A stretch of DNA of 41,286 nucleotides from Desulfomonilaceae bacterium (GTDB lineage Bacteria; Desulfobacterota; Desulfomonilia; Desulfomonilales; Desulfomonilaceae). Every line of letters begins with the position of its first letter. Position 1 is the first letter of the stretch. A program made the position numbers and the translations under genes. The stretch is from NCBI GenBank assembly GCA_031082285.1, contig JAVHLK010000042.1, positions 1 to 41,286 of the forward strand, read 5' to 3'. Of the stretch, positions 25,966 through 33,523 are shown in pieces. The notes beneath the pieces are model-generated. The model was not told the origin of the DNA. It saw only the letters and a program-made list of their open reading frames with translations, and ran no database searches.

Positions 25966-26181
25966 CAATTCCGGGAAAACCGGTCCGGATCGGGGTTGTC
26001 GTCCATGTGTTCTTTGTCGGGGGGAACGTGGAAACAAGGGAGGAGTCCATCGTGACGTGCCAAAACGGTGCAGAGAGCACCATGGAGAAGGCATCAGTAT
26101 TTCGTTTTGCACCTGATTCGCTTCGTTGCGGGGAGCGCGATGTGGAGCCGCTTTTCCGTGCTTGTAACCCGCCAAGGTCTC

Positions 26182-26925
26182 ATGGTATCACCATGGGCAA
26201 TGATCAGATCGATTCAAATCGTACTGGGGTTTCTCACCGGAATCAAGACCACGATCCGACCGATTCCCGATCTGGACGAAATCGGCAGATCGGCCTGGGC
26301 CTTCCCCGTAGTCGGTGCTCTGATGGGGATACTTCTTCTTGTAGCCCACTCGTTGATTGGGGATCACTTTCCCGGTGCGGTCCGGGCGCTGTTGATCGTG
26401 ATCGTATGGGTGGTGGTGACCGGAGGACTCCATCTGGACGGCTGGACGGACTGCTGGGATTCTCTGGCCGCATCGGTCCCCCAGGAACGCCGAAGGGAAA
26501 TCCTAAAGGATTCTCGCCTCGGGGCTTATGGCGCTTTGGGACTGGTTCTGCTTCTGGCATTGAAGGTTGCGGCCGTTGCCGATCCCGAATTCCCTCTCGC
26601 AGCCCTGGTATTGGCCCCGGTGGCGGGTCGTGCTATGATGGTCATTGCGTCGTACGGATCTCGTCACGGTGAGACGGGCATGGCGGCCGTCTTCATCTCG
26701 GGTTTGGATCCACGATCGGTGAAGTGGGCATGGATAATCGTGCTCGCCGTCGCCCTGCCGGCCGGAATCATCGGGTTTGTCGCGGTCGGTTGCGCATACC
26801 TGGGTGCCGTGGGGTTCAAACGTTTTGCCGAATCGCGTCTCGGGATGGTCAACGGGGACGTCATCGGTGCAATGTGCGAACTCAGCGAGACCGTTGTGCT
26901 CTTGGTCTTCTGTGTGAGATGGTAA
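26182..26925 (+). CDS. cobS: Adenosylcobinamide-GDP ribazoletransferase
   Basis: Joins adenosylcobinamide-GDP to alpha-ribazole (or its phosphate), the last assembly step of adenosylcobalamin, in the inner membrane. The protein of about 247 residues has the CobS signature GGLHLDGWTDCWDSLAAS (usual form GGLHLDGLADxxDG), then DSRLGAYGALGLVLLLALK, and about six membrane segments. The start is uncertain: ATG 26182 (MVSPWAMIRS) is chosen over ATG 26200 on a weak AAGG. It is followed 5 nt later by the probable cbiR gene on the same strand, so both are presumably one transcript. Other cobamide genes are not in the window. Confidence 0.9.
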   Translation: MVSPWAMIRSIQIVLGFLTGIKTTIRPIPDLDEIGRSAWAFPVVGALMGILLLVAHSLIGDHFPGAVRALLIVIVWVVVTGGLHLDGWTDCWDSLAASVPQERRREILKDSRLGAYGALGLVLLLALKVAAVADPEFPLAALVLAPVAGRAMMVIASYGSRHGETGMAAVFISGLDPRSVKWAWIIVLAVALPAGIIGFVAVGCAYLGAVGFKRFAESRLGMVNGDVIGAMCELSETVVLLVFCVRW

Positions 26926-26930
26926 AAACC

Positions 26931-27689
26931 ATGCGACTGGGAACGACCTCCTACATCTATCCGGCCGACTTGATTACCAACGTGCGCCATTTGGCCGGAT
27001 CCGTGATGGATGTCGAACTGGTGATTTTCGAGTGTGACGAGTACGGCAGCAATCTTCCCGACAAGGACACGATCGACGAGCTTATTGAGCTTGCCGCGCA
27101 ACATGACATGACGTATACGGTTCACCTGCCGCTAGACCTCCGATTGGCCGATGCCGACCCCCGGATCGAAAAAGCCGTACGGGTGATTCACTGCACCGAA
27201 CCGCTCTGCCCGCATGGATACATTGTGCACCTGGATGGAGCGCAGGGGGGAGAAGCTTTAGGCATGTCTCCTTGGACGGAAAATTGCCTGCGGTCTCTGG
27301 AAGCTCTCATAGAGGAGGTTGCGGACGCGGAGACGCTCTGCGCGGAGAATCTTGACGATCAAAGAGCGGAGAGGCTCGATGCGGTATTGGACCGAATCGG
27401 CGTTTCATGCTGCATAGATCTTGGACACCTCTGGAAACAGGGCCTCGATCCACTTCCGTGTCTGGACCGATGGCTTCCCCGGGCGCGGGTGGTCCATCTG
27501 CATGGAGTCGGGAGCCGCGATCACAAGCGACTCTCTCTTGTTCCGCAAGAGGAACTTGACAGGGTGGTCGGACGCCTTCACGGGAATTTCGAGGGAGTGG
27601 TTACTCTCGAGGTTTTTGACAAGGAAGATATGGACGAATCATTGCGGGCATTTCGGGCATCTGTTCGGAGGCTGACGGGCAGCACGTGA
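26931..27689 (+). CDS. cbiR: Probable cobamide-remodelling phosphodiesterase
   Basis: A 252-residue TIM-barrel protein of the xylose-isomerase/AP-endonuclease-like superfamily. MRLGTTSYIYPADLITNVRH at the N-terminus, ELVIFECDEYG, TVHLPLDLRLAD, CAENLDDQ, CIDLGHLW and VHLHGVGSRDHKRLS resemble CbiR, described in Akkermansia muciniphila as cleaving the lower ligand from cobamides so that a different base can be installed. Metal ligands would be the Glu, His and Asp residues in those segments. An alternative ATG at 26919 overlaps the cobS stop. Adjacency to cobS, which adds the new lower ligand, supports a remodelling role. Assignment is by remembered family features, not a search. Confidence 0.7.
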   Translation: MRLGTTSYIYPADLITNVRHLAGSVMDVELVIFECDEYGSNLPDKDTIDELIELAAQHDMTYTVHLPLDLRLADADPRIEKAVRVIHCTEPLCPHGYIVHLDGAQGGEALGMSPWTENCLRSLEALIEEVADAETLCAENLDDQRAERLDAVLDRIGVSCCIDLGHLWKQGLDPLPCLDRWLPRARVVHLHGVGSRDHKRLSLVPQEELDRVVGRLHGNFEGVVTLEVFDKEDMDESLRAFRASVRRLTGST

Positions 27690-27719
27690 GTGCGCACTGT
27701 GCGCATCGAGGTACACACG

Positions 27720-27745
27720 AAAAAACCCGACAACGCGTTGTCGGG
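27720..27745 (-). terminator. Intrinsic terminator of tRNA-Leu
   Basis: Perfect palindrome CCCGACAACGCGTTGTCGGG (10-bp arms) followed on the minus strand by TTTTTT, 15 bp after the tRNA 3' end. Confidence 0.9.
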
Positions 27746-27760
27746 CAGTGCTCGAATTCA

Positions 27761-27847
27761 TGGTGCCGAAGAGGAGACTCGAACTCCTACAGGCTTACGC
27801 CCACCAGACCCTGAACCTGGCGCGTCTACCACTTCCGCCACTTCGGC
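27761..27847 (-). tRNA. tRNA-Leu (anticodon CAG)
   Basis: An 87-nt class II tRNA with encoded CCA. The acceptor stem GCCGAAG pairs with CTTCGGC; the D-region is GGCGGAAGTGGTAGACGC; the anticodon loop TTCAGGG sits on stem CCAGG/TCTGG, giving anticodon CAG for CUG codons. A long variable arm typical of tRNA-Leu is present, and the T-loop is GTTCGAGTC. It has its own promoter and terminator, so it is an independent unit. Such tRNA 3' ends are common integration sites, but no flanking repeat was seen here. Confidence 0.97.
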
Positions 27848-27855
27848 ATCTTTGA

Positions 27856-27884
27856 ATTGTCCCATCATTGAGCCGCGGTGTCAA
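27856..27884 (-). promoter_or_regulatory. Sigma-70 promoter of tRNA-Leu
   Basis: A perfect -35 TTGACA (27879-27884) and -10 GACAAT (27856-27861) are separated by 17 nt, placing the start of transcription just ahead of the mature tRNA 5' end. Confidence 0.8.
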
Positions 27885-28294
27885 GCTCGAAAATTTTGAC
27901 CCCGCGATGTGGAAAAATTACACACGAAGAGGTGGTGCAGGCCAACCGAGGTATATAGGATAATCTTAGTAATATTGGTGACTAATCCCGTACCCCGACG
28001 GAGCGAGTGTGTCATTTTGACTCATAGCGCATTTCGATCTCCATGCACCGCGAACACGGGCTTCTAGGTATCTATCTGAAAATAGTGATGAATACCGTCG
28101 TGTTTATCTCAAGGCCTGCGTGGCATGGATGTTGCTCCAACTTAGGCTCAGACTGAAGGATCTCTCATCTCGCCGGTAAGTATACAACATGACGAGATGT
28201 TCGCATCACGACTCCAGAGGCTGCCGCAGCCTCCATGAAGCAGGTACCGACGTTGCCGCACCGACCGCGGCATGAATTCAACACGAGGCCGACA
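27885..28294. other. Gene-free, relatively AT-rich stretch
   Basis: Nothing coding is recognised between the tRNA promoter and the small ORF at 28295. Several A/T-rich patches (around 27950-27985 and 28070-28110) could hold plus-strand promoters for the small gene, but none is clear. Confidence 0.4.
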
Positions 28295-28513
28295 ATGAAA
28301 GCTTACGATCAGACAACGGTGGATGCCCTCGCAGAGCAAATATGGTGGAAGGCATTCCAGAAGCATCATGCCGAAGAACTTCATCTCTACGACGAGGAAA
28401 ACATGCCTACCTTCAGTCGTATGGCGAAACGCAGACGGGAACACTATCGCAAGAAAGCGAACGAGATGCTGGAAGTGATCCAAAACGCCGGATTTAAGCT
28501 CTCGCGGAAGTAG
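28295..28513 (+). CDS. Small basic protein of unknown function
   Basis: A 72-residue, strongly helical and basic protein (MKAYDQTTVDALAEQIWWKA onward; RMAKRRREHYRKKANEML in the middle). No family is recognised. The start is the internal ATG preceded by CGAGG; an intrinsic terminator follows about 170 bp downstream, consistent with a monocistronic gene. The basic central helix might bind nucleic acid, but that is a guess. Confidence 0.55.
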   Translation: MKAYDQTTVDALAEQIWWKAFQKHHAEELHLYDEENMPTFSRMAKRRREHYRKKANEMLEVIQNAGFKLSRK

Positions 28514-28683
28514 TAGGCGAGCACGGCGTGTCCCCGGTGACCTCTCCAAACGGCCGGGCATGAGGCCCTTGTGGGCCATGGCCTGGAGCGGACGTCCAAA
28601 GGATTGACGGACACTACGCGACGGTCGAGGATCGCGGTCGGGCGTCCCGACGGATGTGCGACCCTCGTGCCGTGAGCCGTATC

Positions 28684-28715
28684 AAGGACCGGTACCATGC
28701 CGGTTCTTCCTTTTT
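28684..28715 (+). terminator. Intrinsic terminator after small ORF
   Basis: Nine-bp stem AAGGACCGG/CCGGTTCTT (one G-U pair) with a 7-nt loop, followed by CCTTTTT on the plus strand. Confidence 0.7.
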
Positions 28716-28779
28716 GGGCCCCACCGGATTGGAAGTGCGGTCTTCCGTGCGCGATGCAACACGGACCTTTGCGTGTGCC

Positions 28780-28934
28780 GAACGACTCGAGACGGCCGTG
28801 GGCCGCACGATTGCGCGCACGGACGAGGGCGATGCTCAGACAGGAGGTCGTAAGCTAGGAATCTCAGCCGCACGATTGCGCGCACGGACGAGGGCGATGT
28901 GGTGGGAACGACTCGAGACGGCCGTGGGCCGCAC
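28780..28934. repeat. Mirror-order direct repeats A-B-B-A
   Basis: Unit A (29 bp, GAACGACTCGAGACGGCCGT and on to GCAC) occurs at 28780-28808 and 28906-28934. Unit B (33 bp, GCCGCACGATTGCGCGCACG and on to GATG) occurs at 28802-28834 and 28867-28899. All copies are identical and in the same orientation, with A1 overlapping B1 by 7 bp. No protein gene covers the region. Spacing is irregular, so it is not a CRISPR array. Confidence 0.85.
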
Positions 28935-29083
28935 CCTCTCAATAACAAGATTGACGAAGTCCTTGTAAGGAGGGGAGCGACCAAGCCGCCTCGGCCGCAA
29001 CAAATCCATGTGCACAAACGAACCGGGAAACAAGAGTACTCGGCGTTCCGAGCACTCATCAGCGGGTCCCCAGGTCGAGGTTC

Positions 29084-30223
29084 TTAGAAAAGCCGACGGG
29101 CAATAGTCATTTTTTCCGCTTCCTTTGCGCCTTCGTAAATCTCAAGTATCTTGGCGTCACGATAGAAGCGTTGCACGTCGTACTCGTCGATATAGCCATA
29201 ACCGCCGTGCATCTGCAGGGCCTTATCACACACCCACACGGCCATTTCTCCGGCAAAATACTTGGCCATGGCGTTCAAGGCCGGATTGGTCCGTCCTTGG
29301 TCAACGAGCCATGCGGCCTTGTAGGTGAGCGTGCGCGCCAGCTCTATCTTAGTGGCCATCTCTGCGAGCTGAAACTGGATTCCCTGGTTGGACGCGAGAG
29401 GCCTGCCGAACGTCTTGCGTTCCTGAACGTACTTGAGGGTCTTGTCCAGAGCGCCTTGAGCCAGCCCGACGCCTTGCGCGGCCACCATGGTTCGGGTTGC
29501 GTCGAAGAACTCCATCAACTGGTAGAAGCCGCGGCCTTCCTTCCCGATGAGATTTTCCTGAGGCACCCGTACGTCCTCGAACGCGATTTCCGCCGTGTCG
29601 CTTGCTCGTATTCCCATTTTCCCCTTGATCTTGTTGGCCGTGATCCCCGGACGGTCCGCCTCGACCACAATAATGCTGTGGCGCTTGTGCCGGATTTCGG
29701 TCTCCGTGTCCGTTACGCACAGGACGCACATATAGTCGCAGATGGTGCCGTTGGTGATGAACATCTTGTTGCCGTTGATGACATAATCAGTACCGTCCTT
29801 TACCGCTCGGGTGCGGGTCGACGCCACGTCCGTTCCCGCGTCCGGTTCGGTAAACGCTCCTGCCGATATGGCCTCGCCGCTGACGAGGGGCGGCAGGTAC
29901 TTCTTTTTCTGCTCATCGGTTCCAAAAAAGAGGATGTGCTCGGACCCGAAAACCGAGGCCGTGACACAGAGGCAGAGTCCCAGATCAATGCGGGCGAACT
30001 GTTCGGTGATGATTGCCTGCTCCACCCAACCCAGTCCCGCACCGCCGTATTGTTCAGGTATTACGGGCCCCACCAGTCCGGCCTCGCAGGCCTTCTCCAA
30101 GACCGCTCGCGAGTACTTTTCCTCCCGGTCGCACTCCTGCGCGACCGGAGCCATTTCGTTCACGGCAAACTTGTATGCCGTATCTCTTATCATGCGTTGC
30201 TCTTCGGTCAGGTCAAAGTCCAT
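29084..30223 (-). CDS. Acyl-CoA dehydrogenase
   Basis: FAD enzyme introducing an alpha,beta double bond into an acyl-CoA, passing electrons to electron-transfer flavoprotein. The 379 residues match short/medium-chain members. MDFDLTEEQRMIRDTAYKFA is the family N-terminus; AGAFTEPDAGTDVASTRTRA (about 116-135) and ITNGTICDYMCVLC line the flavin site; MGIRASDTAEIAFEDVRVP follows. The catalytic base is Glu364 in EIYEGAKEAEK, as in short- and medium-chain enzymes. The ATG is preceded by AGGAG. It is an orphan on the minus strand, divergent from the CoA-transferase gene across about 785 bp. The exact substrate (butyryl, glutaryl/pimelyl or alicyclic CoA) cannot be told. Confidence 0.93.
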   Translation of the reverse strand: MDFDLTEEQRMIRDTAYKFAVNEMAPVAQECDREEKYSRAVLEKACEAGLVGPVIPEQYGGAGLGWVEQAIITEQFARIDLGLCLCVTASVFGSEHILFFGTDEQKKKYLPPLVSGEAISAGAFTEPDAGTDVASTRTRAVKDGTDYVINGNKMFITNGTICDYMCVLCVTDTETEIRHKRHSIIVVEADRPGITANKIKGKMGIRASDTAEIAFEDVRVPQENLIGKEGRGFYQLMEFFDATRTMVAAQGVGLAQGALDKTLKYVQERKTFGRPLASNQGIQFQLAEMATKIELARTLTYKAAWLVDQGRTNPALNAMAKYFAGEMAVWVCDKALQMHGGYGYIDEYDVQRFYRDAKILEIYEGAKEAEKMTIARRLF

Positions 30224-30485
30224 TTGTCGTCTCCTGTGCTGATATCTGTTTCCGCCTTCTCACGCCGCGCAGTCGGAGAAGGGCCTCGAGATCGCCTTCC
30301 CGCGGATCGTCCGCCATGGACACGTTTCGGTGCCGTACCGCATCAGGGTACGGAATGCCGTGCACGTCGCTCTTTGACATCTTGTACGGGGGAAAGCGTC
30401 ATGCCGGGTCACCCGTAGTCCATTGTACTACGGGGCGGAACACTTCACGGCGATAAGCTACCAGAAAACAGGCCCGGCTTCATGC

Positions 30486-30516
30486 AAAAAAAAAGCAACC
30501 CTAAAGGAGGATTGCT
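30486..30516 (-). terminator. Intrinsic terminator of candidate sRNA
   Basis: Minus-strand stem AGCAATCC/GGGTTGCT (8 bp; the T-G wobble is only tolerated on this strand) with loop TCCTTTA, followed by nine T. The run TCCTCCTTTA across stem and loop is complementary to a Shine-Dalgarno sequence. Confidence 0.8.
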
Positions 30517-30573
30517 AAGAGGATATGGTTAGGTTTCTTCTGTGCCCATAACTATAGCAAGGATAATGCCAAG
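30486..30573 (-). ncRNA. Candidate small RNA with anti-SD loop
   Basis: A free-standing transcription unit: a sigma-70-like promoter (30581-30608) is followed about 85 nt later by a strong terminator, with no open frame and no overlapping gene. The terminator loop exposes TCCTCCTTT, which could pair with ribosome binding sites. The 5' end is estimated from the promoter, and I recognise no known sRNA family. Confidence 0.45.
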
Positions 30574-30580
30574 TTATCTT

Positions 30581-30608
30581 ACTATTGAATATTACAGGGA
30601 ATAGTCAA
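30581..30608 (-). promoter_or_regulatory. Promoter of candidate sRNA
   Basis: -35 TTGACT at 30603-30608 (5 of 6) and -10 AATAGT at 30581-30586 (4 of 6) with a 16-nt spacer, in the most AT-rich part of the intergenic region. Confidence 0.45.
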
Positions 30609-31008
30609 ATCAACCTCCCAAGGGACCCCGAGAACGCGAGCAATTCCTTCACAGTTCTCCCCATGTTTTCAGACCACTGTGAAAAAAATTCGCAAGTCCA
30701 TTCGAGGCCGCTGTTGGAGCCATTAAGCCCACACGGCGACGTAATGGGTGCGAAGATGTTACCCAGGGCGGCGTGCGGCCTCCGACTATTATTGTCTCGC
30801 CATGTCCGGCAAGATGCACTATACATTGAGGACCGATTCTGAGTCTCCCCTATCAGGAGTCGCACGAGCGGAACGTGCCGTAGGCGCTCTTATGGGCCGC
30901 GCTCAGTCGACTCGGCACCGGGGTCTGCGCGTCTGTTTTCGCCTTCCGCGGGAATGCGACATGACGGGGATGTCCGCGATTCTTGTTTCCCTTAAGGAGT
31001 TGCACGAT

Positions 31009-32160
31009 ATGTCCAAGGCACTTGATGGTCTGACGGTCCTCGATCTGAGCATGAATTTACCGGGTCCGTACATGACTTGGTTCTTGACCCAGCTGGGAGC
31101 CGAGGTGGTCAAAGTGGAGAATCCCGACGGGGGCGATTATGCCCGAGCCCTGGGCGGCGACACCAGTTCCCCGTTTTTCGCGGCGGTCAATCGCAACAAG
31201 AAGAGCGTAGCCGTCAACCTGAAGCATCCTGAGGGTCGCCGGATACTTCTGGACCTGCTCGACAAGTACGACATACTTGTCGAGGGGTTCAGGCCGGGCA
31301 CCATGGAACGCCTGGGACTGGGCTTTGAGACGACCAGCGCCCGTAACCCGCGGCTGATTCACGTGTCCATAACGGGTTACGGCCACGACAGTCCCTATCG
31401 GGACCGGGCCGGGCACGATGTCAACTATCTTTCTCTCGCAGGCATCATAGGAATGACGGGGTCGAGAGACGGCCGGCCCGGAATTCCCGGGATTCAGGTG
31501 GCCGATCTGGCCGGAGGGAGTTTTCTGGCTCTTACGGGCCTGCTCGCGGCGATCGTTCAACGAGAGGCAACGGGTCGGGGGCAATTCGTCGATGCAGCCA
31601 TGTTTGACGGAGCTTTGTCCCTGGCCACGATGGTTTTTGCTGGGGTGGACGCGGGCTTGGAGGTTCCCGAACCGGGCAAGATGCTCCTGAACGGCAGGTT
31701 TCCCTGCTACGGATTGTACCAAACCAAGGACGGCCTTTACATGTCGCTCGGCGCACTTGAGTTCAAGTTTTGGCGCAATTTTTGTTCGGCCGTGGGAAGA
31801 GAAGACCTTCAGGGAAAACAATTCGGGGGGCCGGAGGTGACGGCGGAGTTGCAGCGGATCTTTGCGGAGCGGACGAGGGACGAATGGACGGAACAAATGA
31901 AGACGGCCGACGCGTGCTGCGAACCCGTATTGAGTCTGGCCGAGGCGGTTGGGTCTCCGCTTACCGCCGCGCGAGGAATGATCAGGTGCATGGACCAAGG
32001 GAGACGCTTCCTCGGTTTTCCCCTCAAGATGTCCGACTCTTCGATCTCCGAGGATGAACCGGCTCCCGAACTGGGAGAGCACACCCGGGAGATTCTTACC
32101 CGGCTGGGAATGACCGATGACGAGATAGAAGCACTCCGTCTGCAGAAGGTAATCTTGTGA
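31009..32160 (+). CDS. Family III CoA-transferase / AMACR-like protein
   Basis: A 383-residue CaiB/BaiF-family protein. Such enzymes move CoA between carboxylic acids or racemise 2-methylacyl-CoAs. The N-terminal LDGLTVLDLSMNLPGPYMTW, AEVVKVENPDGGDYAR, NRNKKSVAVNLKHPEGR and VEGFRPGTMERLG are classical family blocks. The GHDVNYLSLAG motif (135-145) carries the conserved Asp137; its Tyr-Leu form resembles alpha-methylacyl-CoA racemases more than formyl-CoA transferases. AAGGAG lies 11 nt before the chosen ATG; upstream in-frame ATGs lack protein-like context. Divergent from the acyl-CoA dehydrogenase gene, it may feed branched acyl-CoAs into oxidation. Confidence 0.88.
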   Translation: MSKALDGLTVLDLSMNLPGPYMTWFLTQLGAEVVKVENPDGGDYARALGGDTSSPFFAAVNRNKKSVAVNLKHPEGRRILLDLLDKYDILVEGFRPGTMERLGLGFETTSARNPRLIHVSITGYGHDSPYRDRAGHDVNYLSLAGIIGMTGSRDGRPGIPGIQVADLAGGSFLALTGLLAAIVQREATGRGQFVDAAMFDGALSLATMVFAGVDAGLEVPEPGKMLLNGRFPCYGLYQTKDGLYMSLGALEFKFWRNFCSAVGREDLQGKQFGGPEVTAELQRIFAERTRDEWTEQMKTADACCEPVLSLAEAVGSPLTAARGMIRCMDQGRRFLGFPLKMSDSSISEDEPAPELGEHTREILTRLGMTDDEIEALRLQKVIL

Positions 32161-32420
32161 GCGATCAAGCTCATTTCGGTTCAGTTTTTTCGTTCGCCGC
32201 GCCATAATAAAAGGAGATTCACAGCGGAGGAAATGTTCGGCGCACCACCTGATACCAATGCGCTTTCCAGAATCTGATTTACCGGCCTGCAAACGGTTAC
32301 ATGGGCGTCAAACGTATTTCCCACGCTTGAAAGCGAATTGGTCTGAGAACGCATGGACGGACATCACTCTCGGACGCTCGCCTCGGCATGGGGCCGGTCT
32401 CAAAGAAAAAGGAGTGAGAA

Positions 32421-32963
32421 ATGGATTACAAGAGCATCGACGGAATCGTTTATTCTCGCTATGCCTCATCTCCGCCGGTCATCAACTCGGACCTTGCATC
32501 ACAGTACGGCATTCAGGTTCCGTGTACCATTGAACCCAGCCACTATTCCGGATTCACGGAAGGCCGTAACATGAAACTCCGCATGGTCTTTGCCGGCGGA
32601 AAGAAGAAAATAACGTGCCACGCTCAGATCGATTGGGTGGAAAAAGACCGGGACACAGGACTGTGCATGGTGGGCTTCGGTCATCTCTCCTTGACGGATG
32701 AAGAGTTCCGGGTACTGGAGAATTTTTTCACCGACAAGTCCGATCTTCCACTCGAGTTGGCGGAGTCGGTCCGGGACAAGGGCCGTGAGGCCGAATCCGT
32801 GGTCGGAACGGATACGGCACGGGAGATAATGAGATTGAAGGCCGTGAACTTTCCCGTCAGCGTCATCGAAGCGATCGATGAACACCGGGGGAGCACGGCA
32901 TTTTCGGAGTACGTCACCAAGGCGGTGAGAGCTTACATCAAACACGAGGACGCCGGCACATAG
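32421..32963 (+). CDS. PilZ-like protein with RHH-like C-terminus
   Basis: A 180-residue protein. Residues about 1-107 look like a PilZ-type barrel (MKLRMVFAGGKKKITCHAQI, then VGFGHLSLTDEEFRVLENFF, a common PilZ ending), but the RxxxR and D/NxSxxG c-di-GMP contacts are not evident, so ligand binding is doubtful. After a charged linker, residues 138-176 (LKAVNFPVSVIEAIDEHRGS, TAFSEYVTKAVRAYIKHEDA) resemble a ribbon-helix-helix unit: beta strand, helix, turn, helix. AAGGAG lies 8 nt before the ATG. No operon partner is seen. Both domain calls are by eye. Confidence 0.5.
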   Translation: MDYKSIDGIVYSRYASSPPVINSDLASQYGIQVPCTIEPSHYSGFTEGRNMKLRMVFAGGKKKITCHAQIDWVEKDRDTGLCMVGFGHLSLTDEEFRVLENFFTDKSDLPLELAESVRDKGREAESVVGTDTAREIMRLKAVNFPVSVIEAIDEHRGSTAFSEYVTKAVRAYIKHEDAGT

Positions 32964-33031
32964 GACGCGGTTCGTGCGCATTACAGGTGAAGGAACGTGC
33001 CGACTCCAGTCCGCGCGGGCATGCCGGACTT

Positions 33032-33523
33032 TCAAGCCCGGTCTTTGGAAGCCAGCTCCCGGACTTTTTCCGCCAGTCGTACCTCTCGCCTTTTCTTGGC
33101 CTCGTTATTGCGGCGGACCTCCTCTTCGCTCTCCAGGATCAACGGCGATACCGCCGCGGGCACGCCGTTCTTGTCCAGGGCCACGAAGGTGAGATAGGCG
33201 GACGCGGTGTGTCTTACTTCGCCGGTGAAGAGGTTTTCCGCTTCCACCCGCACCCCCACCTCCATTGAAGTCCTTCCGACCATGTTCAGGCTTGCCTTGA
33301 CCACAAGGAGATCGCCGATGAATACCGGACTGTGAAAATCAAGTCTGTCTATGGATGCGGTAACCGCGTTCCCTCTCGCGTGCCGAATCGCCACGACCCC
33401 TGCGGCCGTGTCCACATGTTTCATGATGACTCCGCCGTGAACGTTTCCGGCCGGATTCGCGTCTTCGGGGAGCATTTGGTACACGATCGTCGAGCTCGTC
33501 TCACTCACTTTCTTTCCGTCCAT
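33032..33523 (-). CDS. Hotdog-fold acyl-CoA thioesterase
   Basis: Hydrolyses acyl-CoA to free acid and CoA. The 163-residue protein has the hotdog pattern of the BACH/YciA acyl-CoA hydrolase group: MLPEDANPAGNVHGGVIMKH followed by VDTAAGVVAIRHARG (the N-x-x-G-x-x-H-G-G helix motif with catalytic acidic residue), then VTASIDRLDFHSPVFIGDLL and GRTSMEVGVRVEAEN. The C-terminal 35 residues are a charged helix (EEEVRRNNEAKKRREVRLAE). The start was set at ATG 33523, with GAGG 8 nt upstream; ATG 33529 is also possible. It fits the surrounding acyl-CoA genes as a release valve for CoA. Confidence 0.88.
   Translation of the reverse strand: MDGKKVSETSSTIVYQMLPEDANPAGNVHGGVIMKHVDTAAGVVAIRHARGNAVTASIDRLDFHSPVFIGDLLVVKASLNMVGRTSMEVGVRVEAENLFTGEVRHTASAYLTFVALDKNGVPAAVSPLILESEEEVRRNNEAKKRREVRLAEKVRELASKDRA

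Larger units (their letters stand above)
25442..26181. other. Gene-free stretch between acyl-CoA synthetase and cobS
   Basis: About 740 bp without a supported protein gene. It contains two minus-strand hairpin/T-run structures (25828-25867 and 25943-25965). A 35-codon minus-strand frame (MDDNPDPDRFSRNCRSVGPV onward) runs across the second one but has no ribosome site. I looked for a cobalamin riboswitch ahead of cobS and did not find its conserved core. Confidence 0.45.
30224..31008. other. Long intergenic region between divergent acyl-CoA genes
   Basis: About 785 bp without a supported protein gene. An AT-rich core (about 30480-30610) holds the candidate minus-strand sRNA unit described separately. 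A plus-strand frame running from 30748 into the CoA-transferase gene is not protein-like before 31009. Confidence 0.5.

Noticed and set aside
25442-26181. Cobalamin riboswitch ahead of cobS
   Set aside because: The region was scanned for the conserved B12-box and core elements and none was convincing. The strong hairpins there carry T-runs on the minus strand, the wrong orientation for cobS.
27761-27847. tRNA-Leu as an integration site
   Set aside because: No direct repeat of the tRNA 3' end and no integrase were found nearby; the only clear boundary repeats are those of the MATE gene.
28780-28934. CRISPR array
   Set aside because: Only two copies each of two different repeats, with unequal spacers (33 and 6 bp between units) and no cas genes.
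29171-30418. Long plus-strand open frame opposite the acyl-CoA dehydrogenase gene
   Set aside because: It is a shadow of a GC-biased minus-strand gene; there are no motifs and it reads past the true start into non-coding sequence.
31057-32292. Long minus-strand frame opposite the CoA-transferase gene
   Set aside because: The plus-strand protein is a clear CaiB/BaiF member; the antisense frame is unsupported.
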